From NCBI RefSeq assembly GCF_017352095.1, contig NZ_CP071463.1:1922001-1986000 (forward strand): a stretch of 64,000 nucleotides of DNA, read 5' to 3'. How positions within the stretch are numbered: the first letter of the stretch is position 1; the number at the start of each line of letters is the position of its first letter. The translations under genes and the position numbers were made by a program. Below the pieces are notes generated by a model. It was not told the origin of the DNA. It ran no database searches and was given only the letters and a program-made list of their open reading frames with translations. This DNA comes from Natrinema longum. GTDB lineage: Archaea > Halobacteriota > Halobacteria > Halobacteriales > Natrialbaceae. Below are positions 26,229-35,990 of the stretch, in pieces.

Positions 26229-26837
26229 ATGGACCGACGAGAACTCCGACGAGCGTGGGACGCCGTCGCCGACGACTACGCCAGGAACCGCCGGGCCGAC
26301 GGGGAAGACGCCGCCCTGATCGACGACCTGCTCGCGGCGCTTCCCGCGGACGCGACCGTTCTCGACGTCGGCTGTGGCGACGGGATGCGCACGCTCGCGA
26401 ACCTCACCGGGGTCGACCGGATCGGTCTCGACCTCTCGGGCCGCCAGCTCGAGCTGTCGGCGGCCAACGTCCCCGACGCTCACCTCGTCCAGGGCGAGAT
26501 GACGTCCCTCCCGATCGCGGCGAACTCGGTCGACGGGATCACGGCGTACCACGCCGTCTTCCACGTTCCCCGAGCGGACCATCCGGCCGTCTACGCGGAG
26601 TTCGCGCGTGTCCTCCGACCGGGCGGTCGGCTCCTCACGACGGTCGGCTCGAGTAGTTACGAGACGGTCCGGCGCGACTGGCTCGGGAGCGGCCGATCGA
26701 TGTTCTTCAGCACGCATGGCCGGCAGCGGACCCGTAGCGCGCTCGAAACGGCCGGTTTCGAGATCGTCTGGGAGCGCCGCGTCGACGATCCGCTCGGGAG
26801 TTCGGTCCCGTTCGTGATGGCCGAGTACCGGGGGTAG
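26229..26837 (+). CDS. Class I SAM-dependent methyltransferase
   Basis: This encodes 202 aa. It opens MDRRELRRAWDAVADDYARNR, and SAM-binding motif I is TVLDVGCGDGMRTLANL, motif II is GLDLSGRQLELS, and the post-motif GITAYHAVFHV followed by RVLRPGGRLLTTVG is the Methyltransf_11 (UbiE/TrmN-like) pattern. Small-molecule, quinone or tRNA methylation (ALKBH8/Trm9-like) are possible; the sequence does not decide. It begins with a likely leaderless ATG. Confidence 0.85.
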   Translation: MDRRELRRAWDAVADDYARNRRADGEDAALIDDLLAALPADATVLDVGCGDGMRTLANLTGVDRIGLDLSGRQLELSAANVPDAHLVQGEMTSLPIAANSVDGITAYHAVFHVPRADHPAVYAEFARVLRPGGRLLTTVGSSSYETVRRDWLGSGRSMFFSTHGRQRTRSALETAGFEIVWERRVDDPLGSSVPFVMAEYRG

Positions 26838-26966
26838 TTCGAACGCGGGCTGACAGTATCAACCAGGATTCTGGGTCGGGGGTTTAGCTCCGCTGTCGAG
26901 GCCGCGGATACGAAACTGCACGGAACGAACGGAAAACGGCGAACGCCGACGCGGTCGTTCGACCGC

Positions 26967-28553
26967 TCAGGCCTGCCCGTTCAGCGTGATGTCGCTGATG
27001 CCGATGATTCGCTCGTCGGCCTCGAGCTCCTCCTTGGCTTCGGCGGGGACCTCGCTGTCGACGTTGTAGACGGTCAGCGCCTCGCCGCCGATCGTTTCGC
27101 GGGCGTTGAACATGCCGGCGATGTTGACGTCGTGTTTGCCCATGACGCTCCCGATGAGACCGATGACGCCGGGTTCGTCCGTGTTCCGCGCGATGACCAT
27201 CCGGCCGTGGGGGATCGCGTCGACGCGGTAGCCGTCGATACGGACGATGCGTGGATCGTCACCGGCGAAGAGGGTGCCGTCGACGGAGACCTCGTCGTCG
27301 CCGTTGCTGACGGTCACGGAGACCAGGCTCTGGAAGTCCTCGGCCTGTCGCGTCTTGGACTCGGTGACGTCGACGCCGCGATCCTCGGCGATCTGTGGGG
27401 CGTTGACCGCGTTGACCTGCCACTCGAGTGGTTCGAAGACGCCTTTGAGCGCGCTCGCGGTGACGAACTCCACGTCCTCGTCGGCGATGTCGCCTTCGTA
27501 GACGACTTCGATGTCTTCGATGCGGCCCTCGAGGAGCTGGGCGGCGACCTTGCCGGCGGTCTCCGCGAGGTCGATGTAGGGTTCGACGCGTGGGAACGCG
27601 CTCTCGTCGATCGACGGCGCGTTCAGGGCGTTCGCGACCGGTTCGCCCACCAGTGCGGCGTTGACCTGTTTGGCCGTCGAGGTGGCGACGTTCTCCTGTG
27701 CGGCCTCCGTCGAGGCACCGAGGTGGGGCGTGACGATGATGTCGTCGTGCTCGAGGAGCGGCGAGTCAGCGGGCAGCGGTTCCTCGGCGAAGACGTCGAT
27801 CGCCGCGCCGGCGAGCGTTCCGTCCTCGACCTTGGCGGCCAGTGCGTCCTCGTCGACGACGCCGCCACGGGCGCAGTTGACCAGGTAGCCGTCGCCCAGC
27901 AACGCCAGTTCGTCCTCGCTGATCAGCCCCTCGGTCTCCGGGGTGAGGGGGGTATGGACGGTGAGGAAGTCCGCACGCTCGAGACACGGCTCGAACTCGA
28001 CGAGTTCGGCACCGATGCGGTCGGCGCGCTCCTCGCTGATGTAGGGATCGTAGGCGACGATGTCCATGCCAAGGGAGTCGAGTTTCTTGGCGACCTCCTG
28101 GCCGACGCGGCCGAGCCCGACGACGCCCAGGGTCTTGCCGTTGAGTTCGGTCCCGAGATAGTCGCTTTTCGCCCACTCGCCGTTTTTCAGGCGGATGTGG
28201 GCCTGCGGGATCGATCGAGCGGTCGCGAACGTCATCGCGACGGTGTGTTCGGCGGCCGCCCGAACGTTCCCTTCGGGAGCATTGGCGACGATGACACCGT
28301 GATCTTTCGCGGCGTCGATGTCGATGTTGTCGACGCCGATCCCGGCTCGACCGACGATAGCCAGTTCGTCCGCGGCGTCGAGAACCTCCTCGGTGACTTC
28401 GGTCCCGGAGCGAACGATCAGCCCGTTGGCGTCGGAGACCGCCTCGAGGAGTGCATCGCCCTCGAGTTCGTAACCCGTCTCGACTTCGTGGCCGGCGTCT
28501 CTGAGTACGTCCAGACCCGCATCCGCGATCGGATCCGTGACGAGAACCTTCAT
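26967..28553 (-). CDS. serA: D-3-phosphoglycerate dehydrogenase
   Basis: This is the first committed step of serine synthesis, oxidising 3-phosphoglycerate with NAD+. The 528-aa enzyme starts MKVLVTDPIADAGLDVLRD. The NAD-binding Rossmann motif is TLGVVGLGRVGQEVAKKL; the catalytic Arg, Glu and His fall in NCARGGVVDEDAL, AIDVFAEEP and VTPHLGAST. An intervening ~130-residue ASB domain and a C-terminal ACT domain (RMVIARNTDEPGVIGLIGSV) follow, the type 1 architecture. The start was moved from an upstream frame extension because it opens the catalytic fold. serB lies 1.5 kb away. Confidence 0.96.
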   Translation of the reverse strand: MKVLVTDPIADAGLDVLRDAGHEVETGYELEGDALLEAVSDANGLIVRSGTEVTEEVLDAADELAIVGRAGIGVDNIDIDAAKDHGVIVANAPEGNVRAAAEHTVAMTFATARSIPQAHIRLKNGEWAKSDYLGTELNGKTLGVVGLGRVGQEVAKKLDSLGMDIVAYDPYISEERADRIGAELVEFEPCLERADFLTVHTPLTPETEGLISEDELALLGDGYLVNCARGGVVDEDALAAKVEDGTLAGAAIDVFAEEPLPADSPLLEHDDIIVTPHLGASTEAAQENVATSTAKQVNAALVGEPVANALNAPSIDESAFPRVEPYIDLAETAGKVAAQLLEGRIEDIEVVYEGDIADEDVEFVTASALKGVFEPLEWQVNAVNAPQIAEDRGVDVTESKTRQAEDFQSLVSVTVSNGDDEVSVDGTLFAGDDPRIVRIDGYRVDAIPHGRMVIARNTDEPGVIGLIGSVMGKHDVNIAGMFNARETIGGEALTVYNVDSEVPAEAKEELEADERIIGISDITLNGQA

Positions 28554-28799
28554 GCGCGAGACAACCGTGCGGAGCACGTAAACCCTTCCGTTGTGCTCGG
28601 GGCCGGCAAAAAATACCGGTGTTCCGCCCGTGCAGACGACGGTCCCGGCTGGCCGAGACGCGCTATCCCCACGGCGGTTTGTCTCCTGACCGTTCTGTCC
28701 GTACGGATCTCGCCCGAACGATGCCGATTTCGACTCCATGGCTCCCGCGCACCGGGAACATTGAACAGTATTATCCGTCAACACGACGTCTCTCGAACC

Positions 28800-29252
28800 A
28801 TGTACGATCGAATCCTACTGCCGACCGATGCGGAAGACGGGACGGAACTCGCGGTCGAGCACGCCATCGCCGTCGCCGAACAAACCGACGCGGAACTCCA
28901 CTTGCTGTACGTCGTCGACAGCGACGTGTACAGTACCTACAGTGGCGACGAGTACGTCCACGAGTTCGAAAGCCTCGAGGCGGCCCTCGAGCAGGTGGGC
29001 GAGGACGCGCTCGAATCGGCTTCCGAAGCGGCCCACGAGGCGGGCCTCGAGTCGACGACGGTCGTCCGGCATGGCTCCCCCCACGAGGAGATCCTCGACT
29101 ACGCCGACGAGGCGGACGTCGACCTGCTCGTCATGGGATCGAAGGAGCGGTCCGGCGAGTATCGCCAGCTACTCGGCAGCGTCACGGATCGCGTCGCACG
29201 CCTCTCCTCGCGACCGATAACGATCGTCAAAACGCCGGTCGAATCGAACTGA
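28800..29252 (+). CDS. Universal stress protein (UspA family)
   Basis: This encodes 150 aa beginning MYDRILLPTDAEDGTELAVEHAIAVAEQ. The ATP loop is LLVMGSKERSGEYRQLLGSVTDRVARLSSRPITIV, which retains the G-x2-G...GS pattern in modified form. ATTATCCG at about 28768-28775 can serve as the TATA region of a leaderless transcript. It is unrelated in position to the other UspA gene and only about 35% similar by eye. Confidence 0.92.
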   Translation: MYDRILLPTDAEDGTELAVEHAIAVAEQTDAELHLLYVVDSDVYSTYSGDEYVHEFESLEAALEQVGEDALESASEAAHEAGLESTTVVRHGSPHEEILDYADEADVDLLVMGSKERSGEYRQLLGSVTDRVARLSSRPITIVKTPVESN

Positions 29253-29269
29253 TCCATCGGGACAGCGAC

Positions 29270-29971
29270 TTATCGGTCGACGGCCAGTAGCCGTGGGAGG
29301 CCGGCCACGGCGGCCCCGACGGCGACGAAGACGAGCGCAGTGGTCCCGATCGAGAGCACCGCGCCGAGATCGGTCGCGGCGGCAATCGTCGCTGCCTCGT
29401 CGGTGCCATTGGCCGTCCGTTCGGGCGTCCACCGAGCGATCATCGAGAGGCCGGTCATCAGGACGACGTAGCTGCCGACCAGCGAGCCGAGTGCGAGACC
29501 GGCAACCCGGCGCGTCCGGAGGTGAACGTATCGGACGAGGAGGAAGCCAGCGACTGCCAAGATGACGGGCGGAACCAGCGCGGTCACGTGTGAGGTGAGG
29601 CCCGCGCTGGCCGCGTACCTGACCGCCGCCTCGATCGGTTCGCCACCCTCTTCGATCGTCACGCCGTGACTCGCTAGGCTGGTCAGCCCCGCGATCACGA
29701 CGCGACTCGGGTCGGTCTCCCCGCCCGAGTACGCGCCCATCGCGTACATCGACCCGACGATCTGGTAGATCACGGCGAAGCAGACCGCGAACGCGCTCAC
29801 ACCGGCGACTGTCCCGGCTTTCCAGCCGGCGACGATTGCGACCCGCCGATCGCTCTCTGCCGGCTCGTCCCGATTGCCCTCGTCGTCACCGTCGGAATCG
29901 GTCCCGGTCGTCGATTCCGCCGCCTCGAGATCGGGTCCCTTGTCGTACTCGAATCGTCGATCTGACGACAT
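29270..29971 (-). CDS. Haloarchaeal polytopic membrane protein of unknown function
   Basis: This encodes 233 aa starting MSSDRRFEYDKGPDLEAA. A 45-residue acidic cytosolic head precedes about five hydrophobic segments (VAGWKAGTVAGVSAFAVCFAVIYQ, LTSHVTALVPPVILAVAGFLLV, GLALGSLVGSYVVLMTGLSMI, AVLSIGTTALVFVAVGAAVAG). The motif WKAGTVAGV before the first helix recurs in a family of haloarchaeal transporter-like hypothetical proteins; the minus-strand gene at 31435 has a similar KQGAVFGA opening. Converges with the stress protein gene. Confidence 0.75.
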   Translation of the reverse strand: MSSDRRFEYDKGPDLEAAESTTGTDSDGDDEGNRDEPAESDRRVAIVAGWKAGTVAGVSAFAVCFAVIYQIVGSMYAMGAYSGGETDPSRVVIAGLTSLASHGVTIEEGGEPIEAAVRYAASAGLTSHVTALVPPVILAVAGFLLVRYVHLRTRRVAGLALGSLVGSYVVLMTGLSMIARWTPERTANGTDEAATIAAATDLGAVLSIGTTALVFVAVGAAVAGLPRLLAVDR

Positions 29972-30093
29972 GTACTCGGCAACGAAGGCGGGTCGATAAT
30001 ACGTTACGATCGCTCGAAGCGTGGAAGCAGCGCCGCGGTCGCCACGAGAGGAAACCTGAACTGGTTTATCCGGGGACCGACAACCGGGGCACA

Positions 30094-30738
30094 ATGACAG
30101 TCGTCGCTTTCGACTTCGATGGGACGCTTTCTGACTCGGAAATGACCGTACTGCTCGGTGATCGGCGGAGCGTCGCCGATGACATGGCGGAGATCACCGA
30201 CCGCGCGATGAACGACGAGATCGGCTACGCCGAGAGCCTGCGCAAACGCGCGGCCCTGCTCGAGGGGCTTCCCCAGGCGGAGGCCGAGGCCGCCTTCGAC
30301 GAGGTCGTCCTGCGCGAGGGTGCCGCCGACCTCATCGCCGAACTCAACGATGCCGGCGTCACGACCGCCATCCTCACCGGCGGGTTCGAACGCGGCGTCG
30401 CGGCGGCCCTCGAGCGCGAGGACGTCTCCGTCGATCACATCGTCTCGAATCGACTCCCGATGAACGGGGGCGAGCTGACGGGCGCAGTCGAAGGGCCCCT
30501 GATCGAAGGCACCAAAGACGACGCGCTCGAGGACCTCGCCGCCGACGTCGGCGTCGACCTCGCGGACACCGTGGCAGTCGGCGACGGTGCCAACGACCTG
30601 CCGATGCTCGAGGTCGCCGGCCTGGCGATCGGCTTCGAACCGAAACCGGCCGTCGAACCCCACTGTGACGTCGTCGTCACGTCGATGGCCGAGGCTCGCG
30701 AGACGCTGGTCGACGACGGCGTGCTCGCCGACCGTTGA
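30094..30738 (+). CDS. serB: Phosphoserine phosphatase (HAD superfamily)
   Basis: This is the last step of serine synthesis, hydrolysing phosphoserine. The 214-aa protein starts MTVVAFDFDGTLSDSEMTVLLG. HAD motif I is DFDGTLSD (nucleophile Asp), motif II is TAILTGGFERG, motif III Lys lies in EGTKDDALEDL, and motif IV is AVGDGANDLPML. Together with serA in this window it covers two of three serine pathway steps. A closely related HAD phosphatase role on another substrate is possible. Confidence 0.9.
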   Translation: MTVVAFDFDGTLSDSEMTVLLGDRRSVADDMAEITDRAMNDEIGYAESLRKRAALLEGLPQAEAEAAFDEVVLREGAADLIAELNDAGVTTAILTGGFERGVAAALEREDVSVDHIVSNRLPMNGGELTGAVEGPLIEGTKDDALEDLAADVGVDLADTVAVGDGANDLPMLEVAGLAIGFEPKPAVEPHCDVVVTSMAEARETLVDDGVLADR

Positions 30739-30923
30739 GGCGGGTTCGGGTCGGTCCGGTTTGGCCCCGTAATCGCTGGTTGTGCTCATAGGACCCCGTC
30801 CTGTGGCTCGCGGTCTCCCGACCACTGCTCTGACCGTATCGTCCGTTTTCGGCAACTGTCAGGCCCAATGACCGATTTCGAGACCAACGACGTTATTAAC
30901 TCGTGACCGAGTAAGTTGTTTTG

Positions 30924-31301
30924 ATGATGTGGCAAGACTTCGTATTCATGGTTGGAAGCGGCCTCTCGATCGTCTTTCTCGCGCCGACGTTGCGCGACTC
31001 GAGTGCGCGGGTTCCGCTCGGCACGAGCCTGCCGTCGATGGGGATCGGGTTCGTGTACGGACTGACCTTCGTTACGCTGGGGATGCGCTTCTCCGCGGCG
31101 GGTGCGGTCGCCGCAGGAACGATGTGGTCGCTGATCGCCCTGTTCCGCTCGCCACAGGGGATCTCGATCGCGCTGCTGGGCCGCCAAAACCTCGCGCTGT
31201 TCGTTTCCGACGTCCACTACTGGTTCGCGCGCCGGCGCTCGGACCGATCTCACGCCGAACAGTACGTCTCGCTCGATCGCGGCCACGACCAACAGTACTG
31301 A
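30924..31301 (+). CDS. Small membrane protein of unknown function
   Basis: This encodes 125 aa starting MMWQDFVFMVGSGLSIVFLAP (a second ATG follows immediately). Three hydrophobic helices at about residues 5-22, 35-55 and 58-75 are followed by a cytosolic tail. TTATTAAC at 30891-30898 is a TATA-like box 26-33 bases before the start, as expected for a leaderless gene. I recognise the pattern FVFMVGSGLSI...TLRD from other haloarchaea but no function. Confidence 0.75.
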   Translation: MMWQDFVFMVGSGLSIVFLAPTLRDSSARVPLGTSLPSMGIGFVYGLTFVTLGMRFSAAGAVAAGTMWSLIALFRSPQGISIALLGRQNLALFVSDVHYWFARRRSDRSHAEQYVSLDRGHDQQY

Positions 31302-31434
31302 TCCTCGAACGCTGCCTCGAGTCGGTTCGCTCGACGATCGCTCCGGGAGCCCGTTCGAACGCGCTCGTCTCGTCCCGCGCGAGAAAAACGGCGGGTTCGA
31401 TCAGTCGATCGACTCAGTTCCGCATGTCCCGTCG

Positions 31435-31803
31435 CTACCGGACTTTCGCCATCACTGCCTCGAGGGCGTCACGAGGCTGGGTAAGTAGACCACCGACCGT
31501 TACGAGAAAGAGGAACAGCGTCGAGAGGCCGAACGCGCTGCTCGGGCTACCCGCGAACGCGGCACCGTGATTCGGGGCGTCACCGAGCGTCGCGGCTTCA
31601 CCGTCGACTTCGAACTCCGTACCGAACACGCCGAGGTAACTCCAGCCCGCAGCTTTCCAGGAACTGACCAGTTCCGTGACGATCAGCGATGCGTCGTCAC
31701 CGACTCCGATGGATGCGACTTCGGGACGAACCTGTGCCGTCGTAATCGCCGTCAGGAACAGGTGCGTGAGATACGTTGCGATCACCGTGATCGCCCCGAA
31801 CAC
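31435..31803 (-). CDS. Haloarchaeal membrane protein, 5' end uncertain
   Basis: From a GTG at 31803 this reads MFGAITVIATYLTHLFLTAITTAQ and ends TLFLFLVTVGGLLTQPRDALEAVMAKVR, with two hydrophobic helices. The frame is open further upstream and encodes QQVPKEGQSDLPIKQGA, which looks like the true N-terminal region of this family (KxGA before helix 1), but no in-frame ATG or GTG is found there. An ATG at about 31845 lies in another frame and would fit if one base were missing near 31840. So the gene is either started at an unusual codon or frameshifted. A GGAG just before the GTG is a possible ribosome site. Confidence 0.55.
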   Translation of the reverse strand: MFGAITVIATYLTHLFLTAITTAQVRPEVASIGVGDDASLIVTELVSSWKAAGWSYLGVFGTEFEVDGEAATLGDAPNHGAAFAGSPSSAFGLSTLFLFLVTVGGLLTQPRDALEAVMAKVR

Positions 31804-32085
31804 GGCTCCCTGTTTGATCGGCAGGTCGCTTTGTCCCTCCTTCGGTACCTGTTGTACCGATCGATTCCGTTCATCCTTCGTCGATTTCTCCCGTATTTGA
31901 CTTGACCTTCTATAGATATGATCTGCACATAATATACTGTCGTATTATAAGTTACGACAATCTATAGCTGTATTATCGCAAATATCAACCGGGCGGGACC
32001 GGCCGAGGAGCGGTCGTGTAGAGGTGTCCGTCTTCGACGACCATAAGAGTCGACTCGCGTTCGATGCCACGTCGACCCGACAGCC

Positions 32086-33291
32086 TCACTCGGAAAACAG
32101 ACTCGTGTGAACCGGCGCGAACTCCCCCGTGTCGTCGGTTTCGGGAGCCGTATCGGTGATCGCACGGCCGGCGAGCCCCGCCTCGAGCAGATCCGCGAGC
32201 GGCGGGCCGACCTTTTCGGGTTCGACGAGGAACGCGTCGTGGCCGTGGTCGGATTCGACGACGTGATGGGCGACGTCGACGCCGGCCTCGCGGCTGGCCT
32301 CGGCCAGGGCTTCGGCCTGCTCGACGGTGAAGTGCCAGTCGCCGGTAAAGGAGAGAACGAGGAGCTCCCCCTCGAAGGCTGCCAGGGCGTCGGCGTCGGA
32401 TTCGTACCCCGCCGACAGGTCGAAGTCGTCCATCGCACGGGTCATGTAGAGATAGCTGTTCGCGTCGAATCGGTCCGTGAACTTGTCGGCCTGATAGTCC
32501 AGATATGACTCGACCTCCCGATAGGGGAAGAAGGCGGCCGCGGGATCCGGCGGCTCCTCGCGGACCGCCTCTCGACCCGCAGAGCGCCGACCGAACTTGC
32601 GCCCCATGGAGTCCTTCGAGAGATACATGATGTGGCCGATCTGGCGGGCTCGAGCCAGCCCTTCCTCGGGTTCCGGCCCGCCGTAGTAGTGGCCGTCGTT
32701 CCAGTTGGGGTCGCCCGTAATCGCTCGCTTGGCGACGGTATCGAGCGCGAGACACTGTGCGTCGAGTCGGGACGCGGTCGCGACCGCACCGGCGCGTTCG
32801 ACGTCGTCGGGGAACCGGCGCAGCCAGTCGAGGACGTTCATCCCGCCGACGCTGCCGCCGACGACGGCGTGGAGTCGCCCGACGCCGAGTTCGTCCAGCA
32901 GCGCTCGCTGGGCGCGCGACCAGTCGCCGACCGTCACCGGGGGGAAATCGGTCCCGTAGGGCTCGCCCGTTTCGGGGTTCTCGCTCGCGGGCCCCGTCGT
33001 CCCGTAACACGACCCCGGCGCGTTCGCACAGACGACGTAGTACTCCGTCGTATCGATCGCCTTCCCTGGGCCGACGACGTCGCCCCACCAGGCGCGAGCC
33101 TGTCCCGCCGTGTCGCCGCCTGCATCCGGCCGGCGGGCGACGTGGGCGCTGCCGGTCAGCGCGTGACAGACCAACACCGCGTTGTCGCCGGTGAAGTCGC
33201 CGTACGTCTCGTATGCCATCTCGAGGTTCGGGATCGACTCCCCCGAGAGGAACTGGAACTCGCCGAGGTCGATCGTGTTCTTGGTCGTCAC
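32086..33291 (-). CDS. metX: Homoserine O-acetyltransferase (alpha/beta hydrolase)
   Basis: This activates homoserine with acetyl-CoA for direct sulfhydrylation to homocysteine. The 401-aa protein begins [31 protein letters not shown]. The nucleophile elbow is [14 protein letters not shown] near residue 147, the oxyanion region HALTGSAH near 43, and the catalytic His falls in [14 protein letters not shown] near the end. Its start codon overlaps the metY stop by 4 bases (ATGA), so it is translated from the same message. The length fits MetX rather than serine acetyltransferase paralogues. Confidence 0.93.
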   Translation of the reverse strand: MTTKNTIDLGEFQFLSGESIPNLEMAYETYGDFTGDNAVLVCHALTGSAHVARRPDAGGDTAGQARAWWGDVVGPGKAIDTTEYYVVCANAPGSCYGTTGPASENPETGEPYGTDFPPVTVGDWSRAQRALLDELGVGRLHAVVGGSVGGMNVLDWLRRFPDDVERAGAVATASRLDAQCLALDTVAKRAITGDPNWNDGHYYGGPEPEEGLARARQIGHIMYLSKDSMGRKFGRRSAGREAVREEPPDPAAAFFPYREVESYLDYQADKFTDRFDANSYLYMTRAMDDFDLSAGYESDADALAAFEGELLVLSFTGDWHFTVEQAEALAEASREAGVDVAHHVVESDHGHDAFLVEPEKVGPPLADLLEAGLAGRAITDTAPETDDTGEFAPVHTSLFSE

Positions 33292-34625
33292 CGCGTCTCA
33301 CCCGCCGATCGACAGGCCCGCGTCGCCGCGGCGATCGCTCCCTCGAGGTCGGCCAGAACGTCCTCGGGGTCCTCGATCCCGACGGACATCCGGATCAGGT
33401 CGGCCGTGACGCCGGCCTCATCGCGTTCTTCGGGCGAGAGTTGCCCGTGGGTCGTACTCGCGGGGTGGATCACGAGCGTCTTCGCGTCGCCGATGTTCGC
33501 GAGGAACTGGGCGAGTTCGACGTTCTCGCAGAAGGCCTTGCCCGCCTCGAACCCCTCTTCGAGTCCGAACGCGACCATCCCGCCGTAATCCTCGAGGTAT
33601 CGCCGCGCGTTGTCGTGGGTCGGGTGGTCGGCGAGTCCCGGATACGTGACCCAGGCGACGTCTTCGTGGTCGTCGAGGTAGTCCGCCACGACCTGCGCGT
33701 TCTCGCAGTGTCGCTCGACGCGCAGGGGCATCGACTCGAGGCCCTGCAGCGTCTGCCAGGCGTCGAACGGCGACTGCTGGTTGCCCAGACTGCGCAGCGA
33801 GCGATAGCGGGCCGTCGCGGCGAAGGGGGCCTCGGGGAAGTCCCGCGAGAAGTCGACGTCGTGGTAGGCGTGGTTCTGGCCGGCGATCTCGTCGTAACCG
33901 TGCTCGCCCCAGGGGAAGGAGCCGCCGTCGACGAGGACGCCGCCGACGGTCGTGCCCGATCCGTGGAGCCACTTGGTCGTCGACTCCCAGACGACGTCGG
34001 CCCCGTGCTCGAGGGGGCGACAGAGCGCCGGCGTCGCGAAGGTGTTGTCCACGACCAGCGGCACGCCGTTCTCGTGGGCGATCTCGGCGACCCGCTCGAA
34101 GTCGGGCGTCACCAGCGAGGGGTTGCCGATCGTCTCGACGTGGACGAACGCGGTGTCCTCGTCGATGGCCGCCTCGTAGGCGTCGTACTCGAGGGTTGGG
34201 ACGAATTTCGGCTCGATGTTCCGGCGCGTCGCCGTCTTCGAGAAGTAGGTGGTCGTCCCGCCGTAGGTGTCGGTCGAACAGACCACGTTGTCGCCCGCCT
34301 CGGCGAGGATCAGCACTGCGGAGTCCAGCGCGGCCATGCCGCTGCCCGTCGCGACCGCGCCCACACCGCCCTCGAGGTCGGCGAGGCGGTCCTCGAGGAT
34401 CTCGACCGTCGGGTTGGCGATCCGGGAGTAGATGTAGCCGTCGTCCTCGAGGGCGTAGCGGTCGGCGGCGGTGTCGGCGTCCTCGAAGACGTAGGAGGTC
34501 GTCTGATAGATCGGCGGTGCCATCGCACCGGTTTCCGGATCGGGGGACTGGCCGGCGTGGACGCTCCGCGTGCCGAGTCCGCGCTCGCGGTCCCCGTCGT
34601 GCTCGTCGCTCGCGTCGTCGCTCAT
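33288..34625 (-). CDS. metY: O-acetylhomoserine sulfhydrylase (PLP-dependent)
   Basis: This makes homocysteine from O-acetylhomoserine and sulfide. The 445-aa Cys/Met metabolism PLP enzyme has the pocket [22 protein letters not shown], the cofactor stacking/phosphate motif [12 protein letters not shown], and the Schiff-base Lys in [19 protein letters not shown] near residue 223. The adjoining metX makes its substrate, which supports sulfhydrylase over cystathionine gamma-synthase. A GTATGCATAC palindrome lies 6 bases before the start codon. Confidence 0.94.
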   Translation of the reverse strand: MSDDASDEHDGDRERGLGTRSVHAGQSPDPETGAMAPPIYQTTSYVFEDADTAADRYALEDDGYIYSRIANPTVEILEDRLADLEGGVGAVATGSGMAALDSAVLILAEAGDNVVCSTDTYGGTTTYFSKTATRRNIEPKFVPTLEYDAYEAAIDEDTAFVHVETIGNPSLVTPDFERVAEIAHENGVPLVVDNTFATPALCRPLEHGADVVWESTTKWLHGSGTTVGGVLVDGGSFPWGEHGYDEIAGQNHAYHDVDFSRDFPEAPFAATARYRSLRSLGNQQSPFDAWQTLQGLESMPLRVERHCENAQVVADYLDDHEDVAWVTYPGLADHPTHDNARRYLEDYGGMVAFGLEEGFEAGKAFCENVELAQFLANIGDAKTLVIHPASTTHGQLSPEERDEAGVTADLIRMSVGIEDPEDVLADLEGAIAAATRACRSAGETR

Positions 34626-34630
34626 GTTTA

Positions 34631-34640
34631 GTATGCATAC
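34631..34640. promoter_or_regulatory. 10-bp perfect palindrome in the metY-metX promoter
   Basis: GTATGCATAC is a perfect palindrome 6 bases upstream of the metY ATG (minus strand). A TATA-like CATATGA sits about 27 bases before the start, so the palindrome covers the expected transcription start, a typical archaeal repressor site. Which regulator binds is unknown. Confidence 0.45.
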
Positions 34641-34803
34641 TTCTCCACGTTCATATGCGTCTCAGTAACGGCAAAAAACGTAGGCGAGAGAATGACACGC
34701 ACGAATCGCTCGGGCGCTCCCGCGATCCCTCGAGCGGCGAGTTCGCCGGGGCGCTTCGTTTGCAGGCTCAACTCCTATCGGGAGCGGAGTGGGTCCTCGA
34801 CAC

Positions 34804-35142
34804 GTGCAGACAGTTTTCCACCTCATCGCCGACGACCCGACGCAACGAGAGACCGCGCTCACGATCGCCGAAAACCTCACCATGGACGACTCCGTCGAGA
34901 TCGACGATATCGCGATCGTCGCCCAGGCCGAGGGGATCGAGCCGTTGACGGCCGGCGGTGACGGCAGCGACACGGTCGAATCCCTGCTCGAGACCGGCAT
35001 CTCGGTCAAAGCCTGTGGCAACACGCTCGAGTTGAAAGACCTCGCGGAATCCGACCTCGTCGAGGGCGTCGAAACCGTTCCCTCCGGTGGCGGCGAACTC
35101 ACTCGGCTCCAGAGCGAGGGGTACGCCTACATCCGGCCGTAG
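34804..35142 (+). CDS. DsrE-fold small protein
   Basis: This encodes 112 aa from a GTG at 34804 (MQTVFHLIADDPTQRETALTIAENL), preferred over an upstream GTG because it opens the first strand. The pattern VEIDDIAIVAQAEGIEPLTAGG ... LLETGISVKACGNTLELKDL is that of DsrE/DsrF-like proteins with the active Cys in KACGNTL. Such proteins relay sulfur or are signalling paralogues. It is divergent from the metY-metX operon, hinting at a sulfur link. Confidence 0.75.
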   Translation: MQTVFHLIADDPTQRETALTIAENLTMDDSVEIDDIAIVAQAEGIEPLTAGGDGSDTVESLLETGISVKACGNTLELKDLAESDLVEGVETVPSGGGELTRLQSEGYAYIRP

Positions 35143-35298
35143 CAGTCCCGAAGCGGATCCGGGTTTCGAACGCGGCCGTTACCCCGTTCGGTACACCTGG
35201 CGGGATCGAACGGCCGGTCCTCCCCGTCGACGGTCGTCCCGACAGGTGCAAGCACTCTCGTTTTCTCCGAATGGGGGCTACCGCGGCGTGACGAACTT

Positions 35299-35730
35299 AT
35301 GAGTGACACACCAACCGACACCGGCCGTGAGACCCGGACCGACTACAACTCGCTCAACACGGATGCGATGCAGTGGGTGAGCGCCCTCGTCGCGCTGATC
35401 GGGCTCTCTCTCGTCGCCTTGCCGTTCCTCTTCCAGTCCACGGACGCGGCGGTCTGGAACGATACCCTGACCGGAACGGCGATCTTCCTGCTCGCCGGCT
35501 ACAACTTCTATCGGCTGTCGCGGGATCGATTAGCGAGCGTCGGCGTCGCGTCGCTCGCCGTCGTGCTCGGCCTGTGGGCGCTCGTTTCGCCTTCCGTCAT
35601 CGAGATGGGGAGCACCCAACTCGCGACCGGGACCGCGATCTCCGGCTTGCTCGTGGCCCTCCTCTCGGCCTACAACGCCTACGCGAACAACAAAGCCGAC
35701 ACGCCCGAACGAACCCGCGCTCGAGCCTGA
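35299..35730 (+). CDS. SPW-repeat membrane protein
   Basis: This encodes 143 aa. After a polar head (MSDTPTDTGRETRTDYN) come four helices arranged as two SPW-like repeats: WVSALVALIGLSLVALPFLF with AAVWNDTLTGTAIFLLAGYNFY, and SVGVASLAVVLGLWALVSPSVIEMG with ATGTAISGLLVALLSAYNAY. The canonical SPW is degenerate (SPS here). SPW proteins are two-fold repeated four-helix membrane proteins of unknown role. Confidence 0.85.
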   Translation: MSDTPTDTGRETRTDYNSLNTDAMQWVSALVALIGLSLVALPFLFQSTDAAVWNDTLTGTAIFLLAGYNFYRLSRDRLASVGVASLAVVLGLWALVSPSVIEMGSTQLATGTAISGLLVALLSAYNAYANNKADTPERTRARA

Positions 35731-35990
35731 CTTCTCCTGCTCGTCGCCTGCGAGGCGGCCTGGGGCTCGATGCTTCCGACTTCGCACTCGGTGATCGCTC
35801 CTCCCGTACTCGGCGACCTCCCGTCCCGTTCAGGTGTGACAGCCGACGGTTTTCCGCTGAACGGTGCCGGGATCAGTGTGGGAACTCTGTTCGCTCCGAC
35901 GGCGGACATCGGCACAGACAGGACGTCTACGTATCACCTCCGACCGACAACTGGCATGTGGTGGCGCGCGCCGTGCCGCGGTGAGCTACT

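Noticed and set aside
27132-28799. Plus-strand frame extending the second stress protein upstream across serA
   Set aside because: The extension is antisense to serA; the stress protein begins at 28800 where the UspA fold begins.
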